Of a DNA stretch of 64,000 nucleotides, positions 17,762 to 26,736 are shown piece by piece. Position 1 is the stretch's first letter. Every line of letters starts with the position of its first letter. The notes under the pieces were generated by a model that ran no database searches, was not told the DNA's origin, and saw only the letters and a program-made list of their open reading frames with translations. Source of the DNA: Paenibacillus sp. HGH0039 (GTDB taxonomy: Bacteria > Bacillota > Bacilli > Paenibacillales > NBRC-103111). The translations under genes were made by a program, and so were the position numbers. Location of the stretch: contig NZ_KE150412.1 of NCBI RefSeq assembly GCF_000411255.1, positions 2,404,310-2,468,309 of the forward strand, in the 5' to 3' direction.

Positions 17762-18211
17762 TCAGGATTGTTTCTGGACTTTTTTCAGCAGCTCCAGAAG
17801 CTGCTTCTTCTCTTCCCGGTCCAAAGCGCCAAATTGGGAAGCCTGAAACTGTTCCTGCTGCGGAACGGCCTCGTCAAACAAAGCTTGTCCTTCCGCCGTC
17901 AGCGAAATATATTTGGTCTTCCATTCCTGCTCGCGTCTGATCCAGCCCAGTTCCTCCATTTTACTCAGCAACTGCGTAATATTTCCCTTGGTGACCAGAA
18001 GCTTGTCCGCCAACTCCTGCTGAGTCAGCCGCTCGTGCGAACCGACCTGAGCCAACACATCGAACTGCGCGGCCGATAAGTTCCAGGCCTTCAAATGCTG
18101 GTTGGACTGTCGGATGCTCTGATTGTACACTCGAGACAGCCGGAACCAGATCAGCACCCCGAGCTTTTCTTCCTGCTTGGAGAGGAGCGGCTCCCTCTTA
18201 TTCTCTTCCAT
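17762..18211 (-). CDS. MarR-family transcriptional regulator (MhqR-like)
   Basis: This 149-residue protein has the MarR winged helix-turn-helix (LTQQELADKLLVTKGNITQLLSKMEELGWI) and helical dimerisation ends. MhqR in B. subtilis represses quinone-resistance dioxygenases, and this gene lies directly upstream of such a dioxygenase. A perfect 16-base palindrome begins 30 bases before its start codon, which suggests autoregulation of the operon. The identity as MhqR is by context and similarity of type, not proven. Confidence 0.87.
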   Translation of the reverse strand: MEENKREPLLSKQEEKLGVLIWFRLSRVYNQSIRQSNQHLKAWNLSAAQFDVLAQVGSHERLTQQELADKLLVTKGNITQLLSKMEELGWIRREQEWKTKYISLTAEGQALFDEAVPQQEQFQASQFGALDREEKKQLLELLKKVQKQS

Positions 18212-18240
18212 CGGCTCACCCCGCTTTCATTGATAATTTA

Positions 18241-18256
18241 AGTTTAGTACTAAACT
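18241..18256 (-). promoter_or_regulatory. Perfect palindrome, probable MarR operator
   Basis: AGTTTAGTACTAAACT is a perfect 16-base palindrome 30 bases upstream of the marR start codon. Position and symmetry fit binding by the dimeric MarR protein, but the sequence is not the published MhqR box. Confidence 0.65.
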
Positions 18257-18298
18257 GACAAAATGTCAACGGCTCACTGCCATCCCGCAGGCAAACTA

Positions 18299-18323
18299 AA
18301 AACCGTTCCGGGCCGGAACGGTT
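18299..18323 (-). terminator. Strong bidirectional-type terminator after the micro-gene pair
   Basis: AAACCGTTCCGG and CCGGAACGGTTT form a perfect stem around one G (effectively ten pairs with a five-base loop). T runs follow on both strands. It sits 3 bases after the 30-residue gene on the minus strand. Confidence 0.88.
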
Positions 18324-18325
18324 TT

Positions 18326-18418
18326 TCAGCATTTATGAGCGGTTGCGGGAAGAGGGCAGCCATTGTCTGCGTCGATTTTTCCGCTCCCTACTTTGGGCTT
18401 CCTTTCGGATTTAGCCAT
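18326..18418 (-). CDS. Micro-protein of 30 residues, unknown function
   Basis: A short frame encodes MAKSERKPKVGSGKIDADNG followed by a tail with two cysteines (CPLP and a terminal HKC). It starts with ATG preceded by AGGAG at about 10 bases, and that ribosome site overlaps the stop codon of the upstream 41-residue frame. A strong terminator begins immediately after its stop codon. Lys/Ser-rich N-terminus and Cys-rich end are not what random GC-rich DNA gives. I do not recognise the family. Confidence 0.5.
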   Translation of the reverse strand: MAKSERKPKVGSGKIDADNGCPLPATAHKC

Positions 18419-18431
18419 CCCCGCGCTTCTC

Positions 18432-18557
18432 CTAGCCGGTTTTCTTACCGCGCTTTTGCTTCTTGGATTCCTGTTGTTCCGGGTACGACGAGGTAACTAT
18501 CACCTTTACTTGGTCAGCTTGCCGGGTTTTAACGATCGGATCAAGACTTGCCGCCAT
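18432..18557 (-). CDS. Small basic protein, start uncertain
   Basis: A minus-strand frame encodes 41 residues from the first ATG: MAASLDPIVKTRQADQVKVI, then VTSSYPEQQES and a strongly basic KKQKRGKKTG end. The frame is open eleven more codons upstream, and a good AGGAG-AAAGGA ribosome site lies there, but only ATT is available at proper spacing; either translation uses ATT, or the ATG with a weak site is right. Its stop codon TAG overlaps the ribosome site of the next micro-gene, indicating translational coupling. Function unknown; the hydrophilic, basic composition suggests nucleic acid or spore-related roles, but this is a guess. Confidence 0.45.
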   Translation of the reverse strand: MAASLDPIVKTRQADQVKVIVTSSYPEQQESKKQKRGKKTG

Positions 18558-18758
18558 ACGATGGATCGCATCGAAAATTTTTCTTCCTTTCTGCTCCTGT
18601 TACCCGGCGTCGGCTTCACAACCGCCGTTTTCCGGGCGAGGAAATAGGCTCGGATTGATATACGGGCTTCTTCTGCATGATTAGAAGCGGCGGCCTTTAC
18701 CGGACAGCAGAATCAAAATAACTTCGCTACAAGACCCAACCCTCGCCTGCCCGCAAAA

Positions 18759-20543
18759 CTATTTAAAATTCACGTTGATCACAACGCTTTTTCTTTCCTC
18801 TTCCTCTTCGTCCTCGTATTCTTCCTGCTGATCGGCGATTTGCTCGACACGCGCGCGGTAAGCCTGGACATCGGTAGTCATCGCTTCCGCATCCCGTTTG
18901 ATTCGGTCAAGCTGGATGGGAGGACTGCTCATCCGGCGGTCGATCATTTCTTTCCGGTCATGAATCTTGTATTTCAAATCGCCGAGATCGCGGGAGTGCA
19001 GCGCTTCTTCCAAACCTTCCGACGAAATAAACGACACCGTCTCCTGAAAATCCATCCAGCAGGCATGCACGCTCTCCCTCAGACCGTTCAGTTCCTTATT
19101 GGCCGCTTCATACACCTGAAGACGGGCATGTTTCTTTTCGGCCAGCTCGTACTGCTCCATCAGAGCGATGAGTTTTTTGCCGCCTTCGTTAAAACGCCCT
19201 TCCGCCAGCAGATTTTCCACCTCGGGAAGCTTTTGAGTAATTTCGCGGAACAAGACCGTAAATTGATCGAATTCACTGCGCATAAACGACCAGACGGATT
19301 CCGCAAAATACGCTTTTACCCGCTTCTGCTCCTCCTTGAAAGCCGATTCGGGGAAATCCAGCTCCCGTATGCCGCTTTTCAGAAGCCGCAGCGTCTTGGT
19401 CAGGCTTTCCCGCAGTTCCGCCAGTTCTCCCGCCGCGGCGATCGAATGCTTGATTAACCCCGTCACATCCGAGGAAATACGCTCGGCTTCCCGGATCCGG
19501 CCTGCGTTAAGCGCCTCCAGCATCGCGACCGAGAGCGCCTCCGCACGATCCAGACTCGCAAAGGAGGTCAAATCCGAGGAGTCCAGCCCGTGCTCGCGTA
19601 TGGAGCGGTTCACGTCATCCCGAGCGCTGACGATCTGTCCTTTGAATTTCTGCTGCCGGTTATGCAGCTCAGGCAGCTCCGCAAGCAGCCGTTCGATTTC
19701 GGTGAGCTGCTCTCGTTCCGGCGCAAGATGCTCCTGCACGTCAATAAAATCGCTCATCTGCTCCCGGTCGATGATCCCGATCCGCTTTTGCAGACTGAGC
19801 AGTTCCTCTTCCAGATCATCCACCCGGTAGGCGGCCGAACGGTCCTTTGCCCGAGCCAGAAGGGACTCGATTTTCGCCTGAAGCTCCGAGACGACTTTGT
19901 CGTTCTGTTTTTCCAGCTCGCAGAGCCTGTCTATGCTCCCTTTCAGACTGCCGTATACCCCTTGATACTGCCTCAACAGCACCCGGCATTCTCCCATCGT
20001 TTCTTCCAGCGTTTTGACATTGCCGATAAAAGAAATCTTGATGCCCGAGATCATCCCCGTCATCTCATCCAGAATGGAAGAAACATCTTTCAATTCGGCT
20101 TCTACGGGGCGGATGCGTTTTTCGGCCGAAGGCCCTTTGTACAAATCGGCCAGCAGCCCGAGGCGCTCGCTGTCCCGATACAGATCCGTGGAATAAGCCT
20201 GCGCTTCCCGGAGCAGCTTTTCCTTCCTCTTCCACTGCCGGAAAACACGAATCGATTGATAGATAACGAAAAGGATACCCGCAAAAATCCCGAGTTCCTT
20301 GAGCCCTATGTGATTCACGTTCTCATCCTTTTCGTGTGACGCCAGATTCATACCGTCCGCCCGGAAAGGCGCGGCCGAAGTCATCCCTTCCGCTTCCCTT
20401 ATGGTGCCTGATTGTACGGTATAACCGTGAACGGCCGAAGTCCGGGAAGACTCTGCCGCAGCTTCCGGGGTCATAAACGATGTATAGGCCATTCCGGTCA
20501 GAAGGGAGAACGCAAGCAGATTGCGTATCCATATATTTTTCAT
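18759..20543 (-). CDS. Membrane-anchored coiled-coil protein (EzrA-like organisation)
   Basis: This 594-residue protein begins with a signal-like segment (MKNIWIRNLLAFSLLTGMAY), has a short extracytoplasmic stretch and a membrane helix near residues 88-105 (IGLKELGIFAGILFVIYQSI), then about 450 residues of heptad-rich coiled coil. It ends in an acidic stretch (EEYEDEEEEERKSV) and VINVNFK. This layout resembles septation-ring regulator EzrA, but the presence of a signal-like N-terminus and weak direct motifs make it only an analogue. I chose the ATG at 20543 because GGAGG is six bases upstream; the frame is open 37 codons further. It stands alone. Function unknown, possibly envelope or division scaffold. 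Confidence 0.7.
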   Translation of the reverse strand: MKNIWIRNLLAFSLLTGMAYTSFMTPEAAAESSRTSAVHGYTVQSGTIREAEGMTSAAPFRADGMNLASHEKDENVNHIGLKELGIFAGILFVIYQSIRVFRQWKRKEKLLREAQAYSTDLYRDSERLGLLADLYKGPSAEKRIRPVEAELKDVSSILDEMTGMISGIKISFIGNVKTLEETMGECRVLLRQYQGVYGSLKGSIDRLCELEKQNDKVVSELQAKIESLLARAKDRSAAYRVDDLEEELLSLQKRIGIIDREQMSDFIDVQEHLAPEREQLTEIERLLAELPELHNRQQKFKGQIVSARDDVNRSIREHGLDSSDLTSFASLDRAEALSVAMLEALNAGRIREAERISSDVTGLIKHSIAAAGELAELRESLTKTLRLLKSGIRELDFPESAFKEEQKRVKAYFAESVWSFMRSEFDQFTVLFREITQKLPEVENLLAEGRFNEGGKKLIALMEQYELAEKKHARLQVYEAANKELNGLRESVHACWMDFQETVSFISSEGLEEALHSRDLGDLKYKIHDRKEMIDRRMSSPPIQLDRIKRDAEAMTTDVQAYRARVEQIADQQEEYEDEEEEERKSVVINVNFK

Positions 20544-20835
20544 GATAAACCTCCGCAAATGTGGGATGGACCCTCTGTACCTGAAAATTCCGTCTGACTC
20601 TCCCCAAGACTGCGTTTCAAAAAAAGTTGGACAGGCATAAGTAAACCGGTTCATTTCCAGATCAGGGCCCGAATGTGAGAAAAAGGCTCATTTTGTCATC
20701 TCTCTTCATTAAACCATAGGATACAAGCACAATTGCAGTAAAAAAATTCCATAACACGAAACCTTTTTATAAAAAAATCCACCCCTAACCAACCTGAATT
20801 TAAGACATTAGCCCCTTCTTTCAGCAACAAAAAAA

Positions 20836-20863
20836 GAGATCACCGCTTTCGCGCAGTGATCTC
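20836..20863 (-). terminator. Terminator of vgb
   Basis: GAGATCAC / GTGATCTC arms enclose a second stem CGC-TTTC-GCG. A run of seven T follows on the minus strand. Confidence 0.85.
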
Positions 20864-20890
20864 CTTTTCACGTGCTTCGTCTTTACGAAT

Positions 20891-21784
20891 TCAAAACGAA
20901 CGGACCGTCAACCGGCCGATCTGGCCGCTCTCCTGTGCAAACCAGACGGCTCCGTCAGGCCCGACGACAAGCCCGTGCGGCTCCGCCTTCTCTCTGGGGA
21001 TCGCATATTCCGATAGTTCACCGGCTGTATTGATCCTGCCGATCTTGTTGCCTCCCCATTCCGTAAACCACAGATCCCCCTGCGTGCCTGCGGTAATCGC
21101 ATGAGGCCTTGCCCCCGGCTCCGGAAGAGGGTATTCGGTGATCCCGCCCGTTGTCGAGATCCGCCCGATCCGGTTGCCGTTAATCTCGGCAAACCATAAG
21201 GCGCCGTCCGGGCCTGCCGTGATACCCACCGGGCCTGCCTGTTCACTCGGGAGCCGGTATCCCGTTATCTCCCCAGCAGAAGTAATGCGTCCAATCCGGT
21301 TGCCCTGATTTTCCGTGAACCACATCGCTCCGTCCGAACCTCGCGCGATAAAGGAAGGAAAAGCTCCCGGCAGGGGCAGACCGTATTCCGTAATCGTCCC
21401 GTCCTCCGTGATCCGGCCGATTTTATTTCCCGTCATTTCCGTGAACCAGACGGCTCCATCCGGTCCCTCGGCAAGGCCGAACGGCCCGGAATCCGCCGTG
21501 GGCAGCGAAAATTCCGTGATCTCTCCCGTTAAGCGGATTCGCCCGATTATACCGGCTTTATATCCGCTGAACCATAAGGCGCCGTCCGCTGCCGATAGGA
21601 TCACGGAGAGACCGGCATCTTCGGCGGTTACCGGATATTCCGTTATCGTTCCGTCCGGCGCAATGCGGCCGATCCGGTTGCCTTTCTGCTCGGTGAACCA
21701 GATGGCCCCGTCCTTGCCGGCCGTCAAACCGTACGGACCTGAATCCTTATCCGGAAGCGCAAATTCCTCAAACGTATAAGACAT
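20891..21784 (-). CDS. vgb: Virginiamycin B lyase (streptogramin B lyase)
   Basis: This 297-residue protein is a seven-bladed propeller with repeats of the type [10 protein letters not shown]...GNRIGRI. Vgb opens the streptogramin B ring by a lyase reaction and inactivates the drug. The residues known to be essential in staphylococcal Vgb are present at matching positions: H228 (ARPHAI), E268 and H270 (AEPHG) and the magnesium-binding glutamate at 285 (WFAQE). Length matches Vgb (299). AGGAGG precedes the ATG. It is monocistronic with its own terminator. Many environmental Firmicutes carry this gene; activity is likely because the catalytic site is intact. Confidence 0.9.
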   Translation of the reverse strand: MSYTFEEFALPDKDSGPYGLTAGKDGAIWFTEQKGNRIGRIAPDGTITEYPVTAEDAGLSVILSAADGALWFSGYKAGIIGRIRLTGEITEFSLPTADSGPFGLAEGPDGAVWFTEMTGNKIGRITEDGTITEYGLPLPGAFPSFIARGSDGAMWFTENQGNRIGRITSAGEITGYRLPSEQAGPVGITAGPDGALWFAEINGNRIGRISTTGGITEYPLPEPGARPHAITAGTQGDLWFTEWGGNKIGRINTAGELSEYAIPREKAEPHGLVVGPDGAVWFAQESGQIGRLTVRSF

Positions 21785-21995
21785 AGGGGGAACCTCCTAT
21801 ATAGGCGTGATAGGCGTGGCTTTTGCGTAAGGTGTTTAGGCGCTTCTCCTCCACTATACCGTTCCCCCGGGGACAAGGTCAGCTAAAAAACAAATTCAAT
21901 TGTTTTTTCAGAATTCTGCACGAAATGTATCGCGTTATCGCGTATGGCTCCCGGCCCGGGGTGCTTGGCGTCGACGGGTTTAAACGAAAAAAAAA

Positions 21996-22026
21996 ACGGA
22001 ATCATGCTCTAAAGAGCCCATTCCGT
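21996..22026 (-). terminator. Terminator of the DHA2 transporter gene
   Basis: ACGGAAT / ATTCCGT arms with an inner GCTCT-type stem; a run of nine or more T follows on the minus strand. Confidence 0.8.
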
Positions 22027-22049
22027 CTTTTCGCGACTGCCTTGCAGCT

Positions 22050-23432
22050 TTAAGCTTCCGCTTTTCGTGGCGCTGCGCTTGCCGGAGTTCTGCCGAACCG
22101 GTAGAAATAAATACCGGCCGCCGCGAGAACGAGGACAGCAAGCCCCAAGTAAATGTTGCTGTACACGGAAGCTCCCTGGTACAGATTGAAGGGATTCCAC
22201 GTCACCGTCGCCCCGTTGTCCAGGAGCTTGCTGTAAATAGCCGACGAAGACGCGATTCCGATAAAATTCATCATGGCCATAAGCCCCATCCCCACGCCGA
22301 CCTGGTCTCTGGCCAGAGACCGCGAAATGGTGTTGGACAGCGCAATCTGCATGAACGTCATGCCTACGTTGCCGAAGATGAGCAGAGCCGACACGAGCGC
22401 GGGAAGAGCACCGGACAAGGAGGACAGCAGAACAAAGCTGATAAACAGCAGAAAGGACGCAAGATACACGAGAAAGGAGTTGCCCTTCTCATCCGCCAGC
22501 CTGCCTCCTCTGAGACCCATCATTGCGGATGCGGCCGCTCCCGGCACCATCATAAAGCCGATCAGGCCCGGCTCTATATGATTCACGTGAGACATGAGCT
22601 GGGGAATCAGGAACGACAGGGAAAAACCGATGCCCACGATCAGCAGAGAGACGATCAGGCCTGTTACGTAATGTTTGTTCATAAACAGCCGGGGCTGGAT
22701 AAAAGGCTCCTCCGCCTTCATAATGCGGAGAATGAAAAGTCCAAGCAGCACGATTCCGCTGATTACGGTGATCCAGCCGCCGTTCGTAATGCTGAGCAGC
22801 AGCAGGCTGACGGTTCCCGCCAGAAAAGCGCCGCCCCACGCGTCGATTTTGCCCGCCGTCCCGCGCTTATCGTCCAGCAATTTGCGGTAGAAGGGCAGCG
22901 TCACCAGCGTGAGCAGAGACAGGCAGAACAGCCAGCGCCAGTCCGCTACGCTCATAATCAGGCCTGAGAGAACCGGTCCGAGCGCGTTGCCGAGCGCCAT
23001 CCCGATAGCCGAGATGCCCAGGGCTCTGCCGCGGGTCTCCGGCGGAAAAAACCGGATCGGGATAATCATCGCGGCCGCAGGGATTACCGAGGAACCCACG
23101 GCCTGAAATCCCCTTGCCAGGATAACCATCCAGTAAGCAGTGGCCGACAGGCCGATGACGGAACCGAGCGCAAAAACGATCAGGCCGAACGTAATCAGCC
23201 GTTTCAACGGATATTTATCCGCGAGCTTGCCGTAAATGACCGACCCGATGGCGTAAACCAGCATGTAGATGGAAGCCACCCAGCTGACCTGGGCCGAATT
23301 CAGATGAAATTCCGCGCTGATCTGCGGCAGCACGATGTTGAAAATCGAGGCGTTCATGACCGAAATGACCAGAGTGAACGCCAGAACCCGCATAATTTTA
23401 TCGCCGGTTGTTTTCTGTACAGCGGTTGACAC
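22050..23432 (-). CDS. MFS drug efflux transporter, DHA2 family (Tet(L)/Tet(38)-like)
   Basis: This 460-residue membrane protein has about 14 predicted helices, MFS motif A (GKLADKYPLKRLI) and the DHA2 motif C region (GISAIGMALGNALGPVLSGLI). It starts at GTG with GGGGAGG eight bases upstream. DHA2 proteins expel drugs or antiseptics in exchange for protons. It lies 107 bases downstream of a TetR-family gene on the same strand, with an operator-like inverted repeat in its promoter that resembles one in front of the regulator gene. Substrate is unknown. Confidence 0.9.
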   Translation of the reverse strand: MSTAVQKTTGDKIMRVLAFTLVISVMNASIFNIVLPQISAEFHLNSAQVSWVASIYMLVYAIGSVIYGKLADKYPLKRLITFGLIVFALGSVIGLSATAYWMVILARGFQAVGSSVIPAAAMIIPIRFFPPETRGRALGISAIGMALGNALGPVLSGLIMSVADWRWLFCLSLLTLVTLPFYRKLLDDKRGTAGKIDAWGGAFLAGTVSLLLLSITNGGWITVISGIVLLGLFILRIMKAEEPFIQPRLFMNKHYVTGLIVSLLIVGIGFSLSFLIPQLMSHVNHIEPGLIGFMMVPGAAASAMMGLRGGRLADEKGNSFLVYLASFLLFISFVLLSSLSGALPALVSALLIFGNVGMTFMQIALSNTISRSLARDQVGVGMGLMAMMNFIGIASSSAIYSKLLDNGATVTWNPFNLYQGASVYSNIYLGLAVLVLAAAGIYFYRFGRTPASAAPRKAEA

Positions 23433-23504
23433 GGCTTTCGCCTCCCCAGTATGTAAATGATATCCGAATACTTCGGTTAATCTCGCTAATAATTAAAGCT
23501 TTGT

Positions 23505-23524
23505 ATGTTTGTGCCCACTAACAT
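23505..23524 (-). promoter_or_regulatory. Candidate TetR operator in front of the efflux gene
   Basis: ATGTTTGTGCCCACTAACAT is an inverted repeat (seven of eight arm positions complementary, four-base centre) located 72 bases before the transporter start. A related element stands upstream of the tetR gene at 24201-24220. Confidence 0.6.
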
Positions 23525-23539
23525 ATCGGGTGAAAAAAA

Positions 23540-24136
23540 CTAGGGAGTCAGCGCCCTGACGAACATCTTTACGCTTTCCCGGATAAAATCGTCGAGCGCA
23601 ACATCGGCGAACGTCCCCTCTCCCCAACCTTCCCGGTTATTCATAAACGCGCCGTAATTCATCCACATGAACGAGACCGCCTGGAGATCGGGATTGGTCG
23701 AGACCATTTTTCCCCGCTCCGCCATCTTCACGAAATAGTCCGTCAAAAACTCTCTTAAATGGCGGGGATGCTTCTGCGTCTTTTCCCGGAAACCGGGCAG
23801 GCTTCCCGATTCTCTCAGGCTGATTTGGATCATTTTGCGGTTGCGGTTCATGATTTCGTGGTAGGTCCGGCTGATCAGGAGAAGATCGGTTTCCAGCTCC
23901 CATACCAGCTTTTCCGTAAAAAGTTTCTGCATCTCCCCGGCGTAATGAAACCGGTCGAAGGCGGATTCGAGCAAATTCTGCTTGCTTCCGAAGTGCCGGA
24001 ACAGCGTCATTTCGCTCAGTCCCGCAGCAGCGGCGATTTCTTTGGTGGTGACGCATTTATAGCCTCTATCCGCTATGAGATCGATAGCCGCCAGCAGCAG
24101 TTTGTCGGAGCTGCTTGAGGATGAGCTGCCGCTCAT
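23540..24136 (-). CDS. TetR/AcrR-family transcriptional regulator
   Basis: This 198-residue protein starts with a serine run, then the TetR helix-turn-helix (LIADRGYKCVTTKEIAAAAGLSEMTLFRHFGSKQNL) and a ligand-binding C-terminal half. I chose the ATG at 24136 because AAGGAGG is seven bases upstream; the frame stays open a further 87 codons but without comparable signals. It lies upstream of a DHA2 efflux gene on the same strand. Inverted repeats at 24201-24220 and 23505-23524 fit autoregulation plus control of the pump. Confidence 0.85.
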   Translation of the reverse strand: MSGSSSSSSSDKLLLAAIDLIADRGYKCVTTKEIAAAAGLSEMTLFRHFGSKQNLLESAFDRFHYAGEMQKLFTEKLVWELETDLLLISRTYHEIMNRNRKMIQISLRESGSLPGFREKTQKHPRHLREFLTDYFVKMAERGKMVSTNPDLQAVSFMWMNYGAFMNNREGWGEGTFADVALDDFIRESVKMFVRALTP

Positions 24137-24200
24137 GCCTTCCCCTCCTTCTGTATCTGTATGTTTCTTCCCGTTAAGGAGAACAAATGATTCGTTATGT

Positions 24201-24220
24201 TTGTTAGTACTCACTATCAT
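24201..24220 (-). promoter_or_regulatory. Candidate TetR operator in front of the tetR gene
   Basis: On the minus strand this reads ATGATAGTGAGTACTAACAA and agrees with the element at 23505-23524 at 14 of 20 positions, including the ACTAACA arm. It lies about 65 bases before the tetR start codon. Confidence 0.5.
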
Positions 24221-24385
24221 TTCGTTCATTTTATTCCCCATTCCAATTGTTGTCAACCGCGAAATGAGAAACGTCCTTTCCATGTTTTCCAACGCGCGCA
24301 AAACCGAGACGCATGTTGCGGCGCAGCCCGGCGATCGAGCGAACCTGTGACCGTCCGCCCCGATACATTCGCGCAGCGCACAAAA

Positions 24386-24417
24386 AAACCGCCGCATCCC
24401 TTATGATGCGGCGGTTT
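24386..24417 (-). terminator. Terminator of the deo-nup-pdp operon
   Basis: Perfect 13-pair stem AAACCGCCGCATC / GATGCGGCGGTTT with a six-base loop; seven T follow on the minus strand. Positioned about 70 bases after pdp. Confidence 0.9.
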
Positions 24418-24488
24418 CTTCGGTCTGCGGCCGGACGGGCTGATTTTATCAGCCGCAAAGCTGTACGGTTCGCGGCTTCGCCCAAGCT

Positions 24489-25790
24489 CTATTCCGTCAC
24501 GATATCGTGAATGAGGACAGGAGATTCGGCATGGTCCGAGATACGGATGTTGTCGTAAATCATAGCGATCACATCGTCCACGTTTTCACGGTTGGCATGG
24601 ATCGTTACGAGCGATTCGCCCGCTTTAACATTCTCGCCGATCTTCTTGTTCAGCATAAGGCCGACGGCCAGATCGATCTCCGATTCCTTCGTGGCGCGTC
24701 CCGCTCCGAGCAGCATAGCCGCCGTACCGATTTCATCGGCGACGATTTCGGCTACGACACCGTCCTCGCGTGCCGGCACTTCGATCAGGAACTTCGCTTT
24801 AGGCAGCTTCTCGGGATCGTCCACGACCGACGCGTCCCCGCCTTGGTTGGCGATGAACTCCTTGAACTTCTCCAGCGCCTTGCCGTTGCGGATTACTTCT
24901 TTGAGCTTCTCTTCGGCTTCTTCCAGGGAAGAAGCTTTGTTTGCCAAGAAGACCATTTGTCTTCCCAGGGCGAGGCAGAGATCTTCCAAATCCTTCGGCC
25001 CTTGGCCGCGAAGCGTATCGATAGCTTCCCGCACTTCCAGCGCGTTACCGATGGCGGCGCCGAGCGGCTGGCTCATATCGGAAATAACGGCCATCGTCTT
25101 GCGGCCTACGTTGTTTCCGATGCTGACCATGGCATGCGCCAGTTCTTTCGCGTCCTCGGGAGTTTTCATAAACGCGCCTGCGCCCGTTTTGACATCGAGT
25201 ACGATAGCGTCCGAGCCTGCGGCGATTTTCTTGCTCATGATGGAACTGGCAATGAGCGCGATGGAATCTACGGTCGCCGTCACGTCGCGAAGAGCGTACA
25301 GCTTCTTGTCGGCAGGCGTCAAGTTGCCGGTCTGCCCGATCACGGCGATTTTGTGTTCGTTCACCAGGCTCACGAACTCGTCCTTGGAGATCTCCACGTG
25401 GAAGCCTTCGATAGCTTCCAGCTTGTCGATCGTACCGCCGGTGTGGCCCAGACCGCGTCCGGACATTTTCGCAACGGGAATATCCAAAGCCGCTACGAGC
25501 GGAGCCAGCACCAGGGTCGTCGTGTCGCCCACTCCGCCCGTGGAGTGCTTGTCTACCTTGATGCCTTCGATCGCGGACAGGTCAATTGTTTCGCCGGAGT
25601 TGACGATTGCCATCGTCAGATCGGCCCGCTCGCGCGCCGTCATGTCCTTGAAGTAGATCGCCATCGCCAGTGCGCTGACCTGATAGTCCGGAATATCCCC
25701 TTTCGTGTAACCTTCGATAATAAAGTTGATTTCTTCCGTCGTCAGTTCCTTGCCGTCACGCTTCTTCGCAATCAAATCGACCATTCTCAT
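24489..25790 (-). CDS. pdp: Pyrimidine-nucleoside phosphorylase
   Basis: This 433-residue enzyme splits uridine, thymidine and deoxyuridine with phosphate. The family signature around the phosphate site is intact ([37 protein letters not shown]), as is the lysine-rich region before KTGAGAFM. It is the last gene of the nucleoside operon. GGAG lies eight bases before the ATG. Length and sequence match Firmicute Pdp; in B. subtilis it follows dra and nupC in one operon. Confidence 0.96.
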   Translation of the reverse strand: MRMVDLIAKKRDGKELTTEEINFIIEGYTKGDIPDYQVSALAMAIYFKDMTARERADLTMAIVNSGETIDLSAIEGIKVDKHSTGGVGDTTTLVLAPLVAALDIPVAKMSGRGLGHTGGTIDKLEAIEGFHVEISKDEFVSLVNEHKIAVIGQTGNLTPADKKLYALRDVTATVDSIALIASSIMSKKIAAGSDAIVLDVKTGAGAFMKTPEDAKELAHAMVSIGNNVGRKTMAVISDMSQPLGAAIGNALEVREAIDTLRGQGPKDLEDLCLALGRQMVFLANKASSLEEAEEKLKEVIRNGKALEKFKEFIANQGGDASVVDDPEKLPKAKFLIEVPAREDGVVAEIVADEIGTAAMLLGAGRATKESEIDLAVGLMLNKKIGENVKAGESLVTIHANRENVDDVIAMIYDNIRISDHAESPVLIHDIVTE

Positions 25791-25974
25791 CGTCTTTTCT
25801 CCTCGCTTTACCAGTAAGTACTCTTAACTAATTCCTGTTCACGGGGGTGCCAGATCTAAACCTGTGTCCCGTTTATCCGTCATTCGTCTGTCTTAATGTC
25901 TTCTCTGTCTTGGATTGCCGTGTTTCTGTCCTGAAAACCGAGTCGTATTTAAATCCCCCGGCGTCAGTATCGTC

Positions 25975-26682
25975 CTACAGCGAAATCGCCGTATCCAAAG
26001 CCACTTCCATCATCTCGTTGAAGGTCGTCTGCCGTTCTTCCGACGACGTTTCCTCGCCAGTCAGAAGGTGGTCGCTCACGGTCAGAATCGTCAGAGCGTT
26101 CGCGCCGAATTTGGCTGCCAGCGTGTAAAGGGCGGTCGTCTCCATCTCAACGCCGAGCACGCCGTAATCCATCAGCTTCTGTACGACCGTCTTGTCGTCG
26201 CGGTAGAAGATGTCGGAGCTGAAAATGTTGCCGACATGAAGCTTAAGCCCCTTCTCCACGCCGCGCTCGTAAGCGGCCTTAAGCAGCGGGAAGCTCGCGA
26301 TCGGGGAGTAGTCGAAGCCGCCGAACACATGGCGGTTCGCGCTCGAATCCGTGCAGGACGCCTGGGCCAGGATCACATCGCGGACCCGGACATGCTCCTG
26401 CATGGCTCCGCACGTGCCGACGCGGAACAGGTTTTTGACGCCGTACTGGCTGACCAGCTCGTTAACGTAAATACTGATCGACGGGATCCCCATGCCCGAT
26501 CCCTGCACCGAAACCCGCTTGCCCTGATACGTGCCCGTGAAGCCCAGCATGCCGCGGACTTCGTTGTAGCAGATTACGTCGGACAAGTAAGTTTCCGCGA
26601 TATACTTCGCTCTCAGCGGGTCGCCCGGCAGCAGGATCGTTTCGGCGATGTCGCCCGGTTTTGCACCAATATGAACGCTCAT
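25975..26682 (-). CDS. deoD: Purine-nucleoside phosphorylase, DeoD type
   Basis: This 235-residue hexameric-type phosphorylase ([30 protein letters not shown]) cleaves purine (deoxy)nucleosides. The active-site stretch [30 protein letters not shown] includes the conserved ME of the ribose site and the SDH aspartate. GGAGG precedes the ATG. It lies between deoB and pdp. A 184-base gap to pdp contains no gene. Confidence 0.96.
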   Translation of the reverse strand: MSVHIGAKPGDIAETILLPGDPLRAKYIAETYLSDVICYNEVRGMLGFTGTYQGKRVSVQGSGMGIPSISIYVNELVSQYGVKNLFRVGTCGAMQEHVRVRDVILAQASCTDSSANRHVFGGFDYSPIASFPLLKAAYERGVEKGLKLHVGNIFSSDIFYRDDKTVVQKLMDYGVLGVEMETTALYTLAAKFGANALTILTVSDHLLTGEETSSEERQTTFNEMMEVALDTAISL

Positions 26683-26736
26683 GAACGTATACCTCCGTTA
26701 TAAATAAGGATAGAAGGGACGGTTTATCGTCCCGGT

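Noticed and set aside
18363-18647. 94-residue plus-strand frame with hydrophobic stretch
   Set aside because: No ribosome site, and the hydrophobic run is the complement of the Lys/Glu-rich minus-strand micro-genes, which have better signals.
18759-20543. Naming the coiled-coil protein ezrA
   Set aside because: EzrA has a single N-terminal anchor and no signal-like leader; this protein also lacks motifs that would prove orthology.
24507-25817. 436-residue open frame opposite pdp
   Set aside because: It is the antisense shadow of a well-conserved gene; composition is rich in Arg/His/Val without any family motif, and no ribosome site precedes it.
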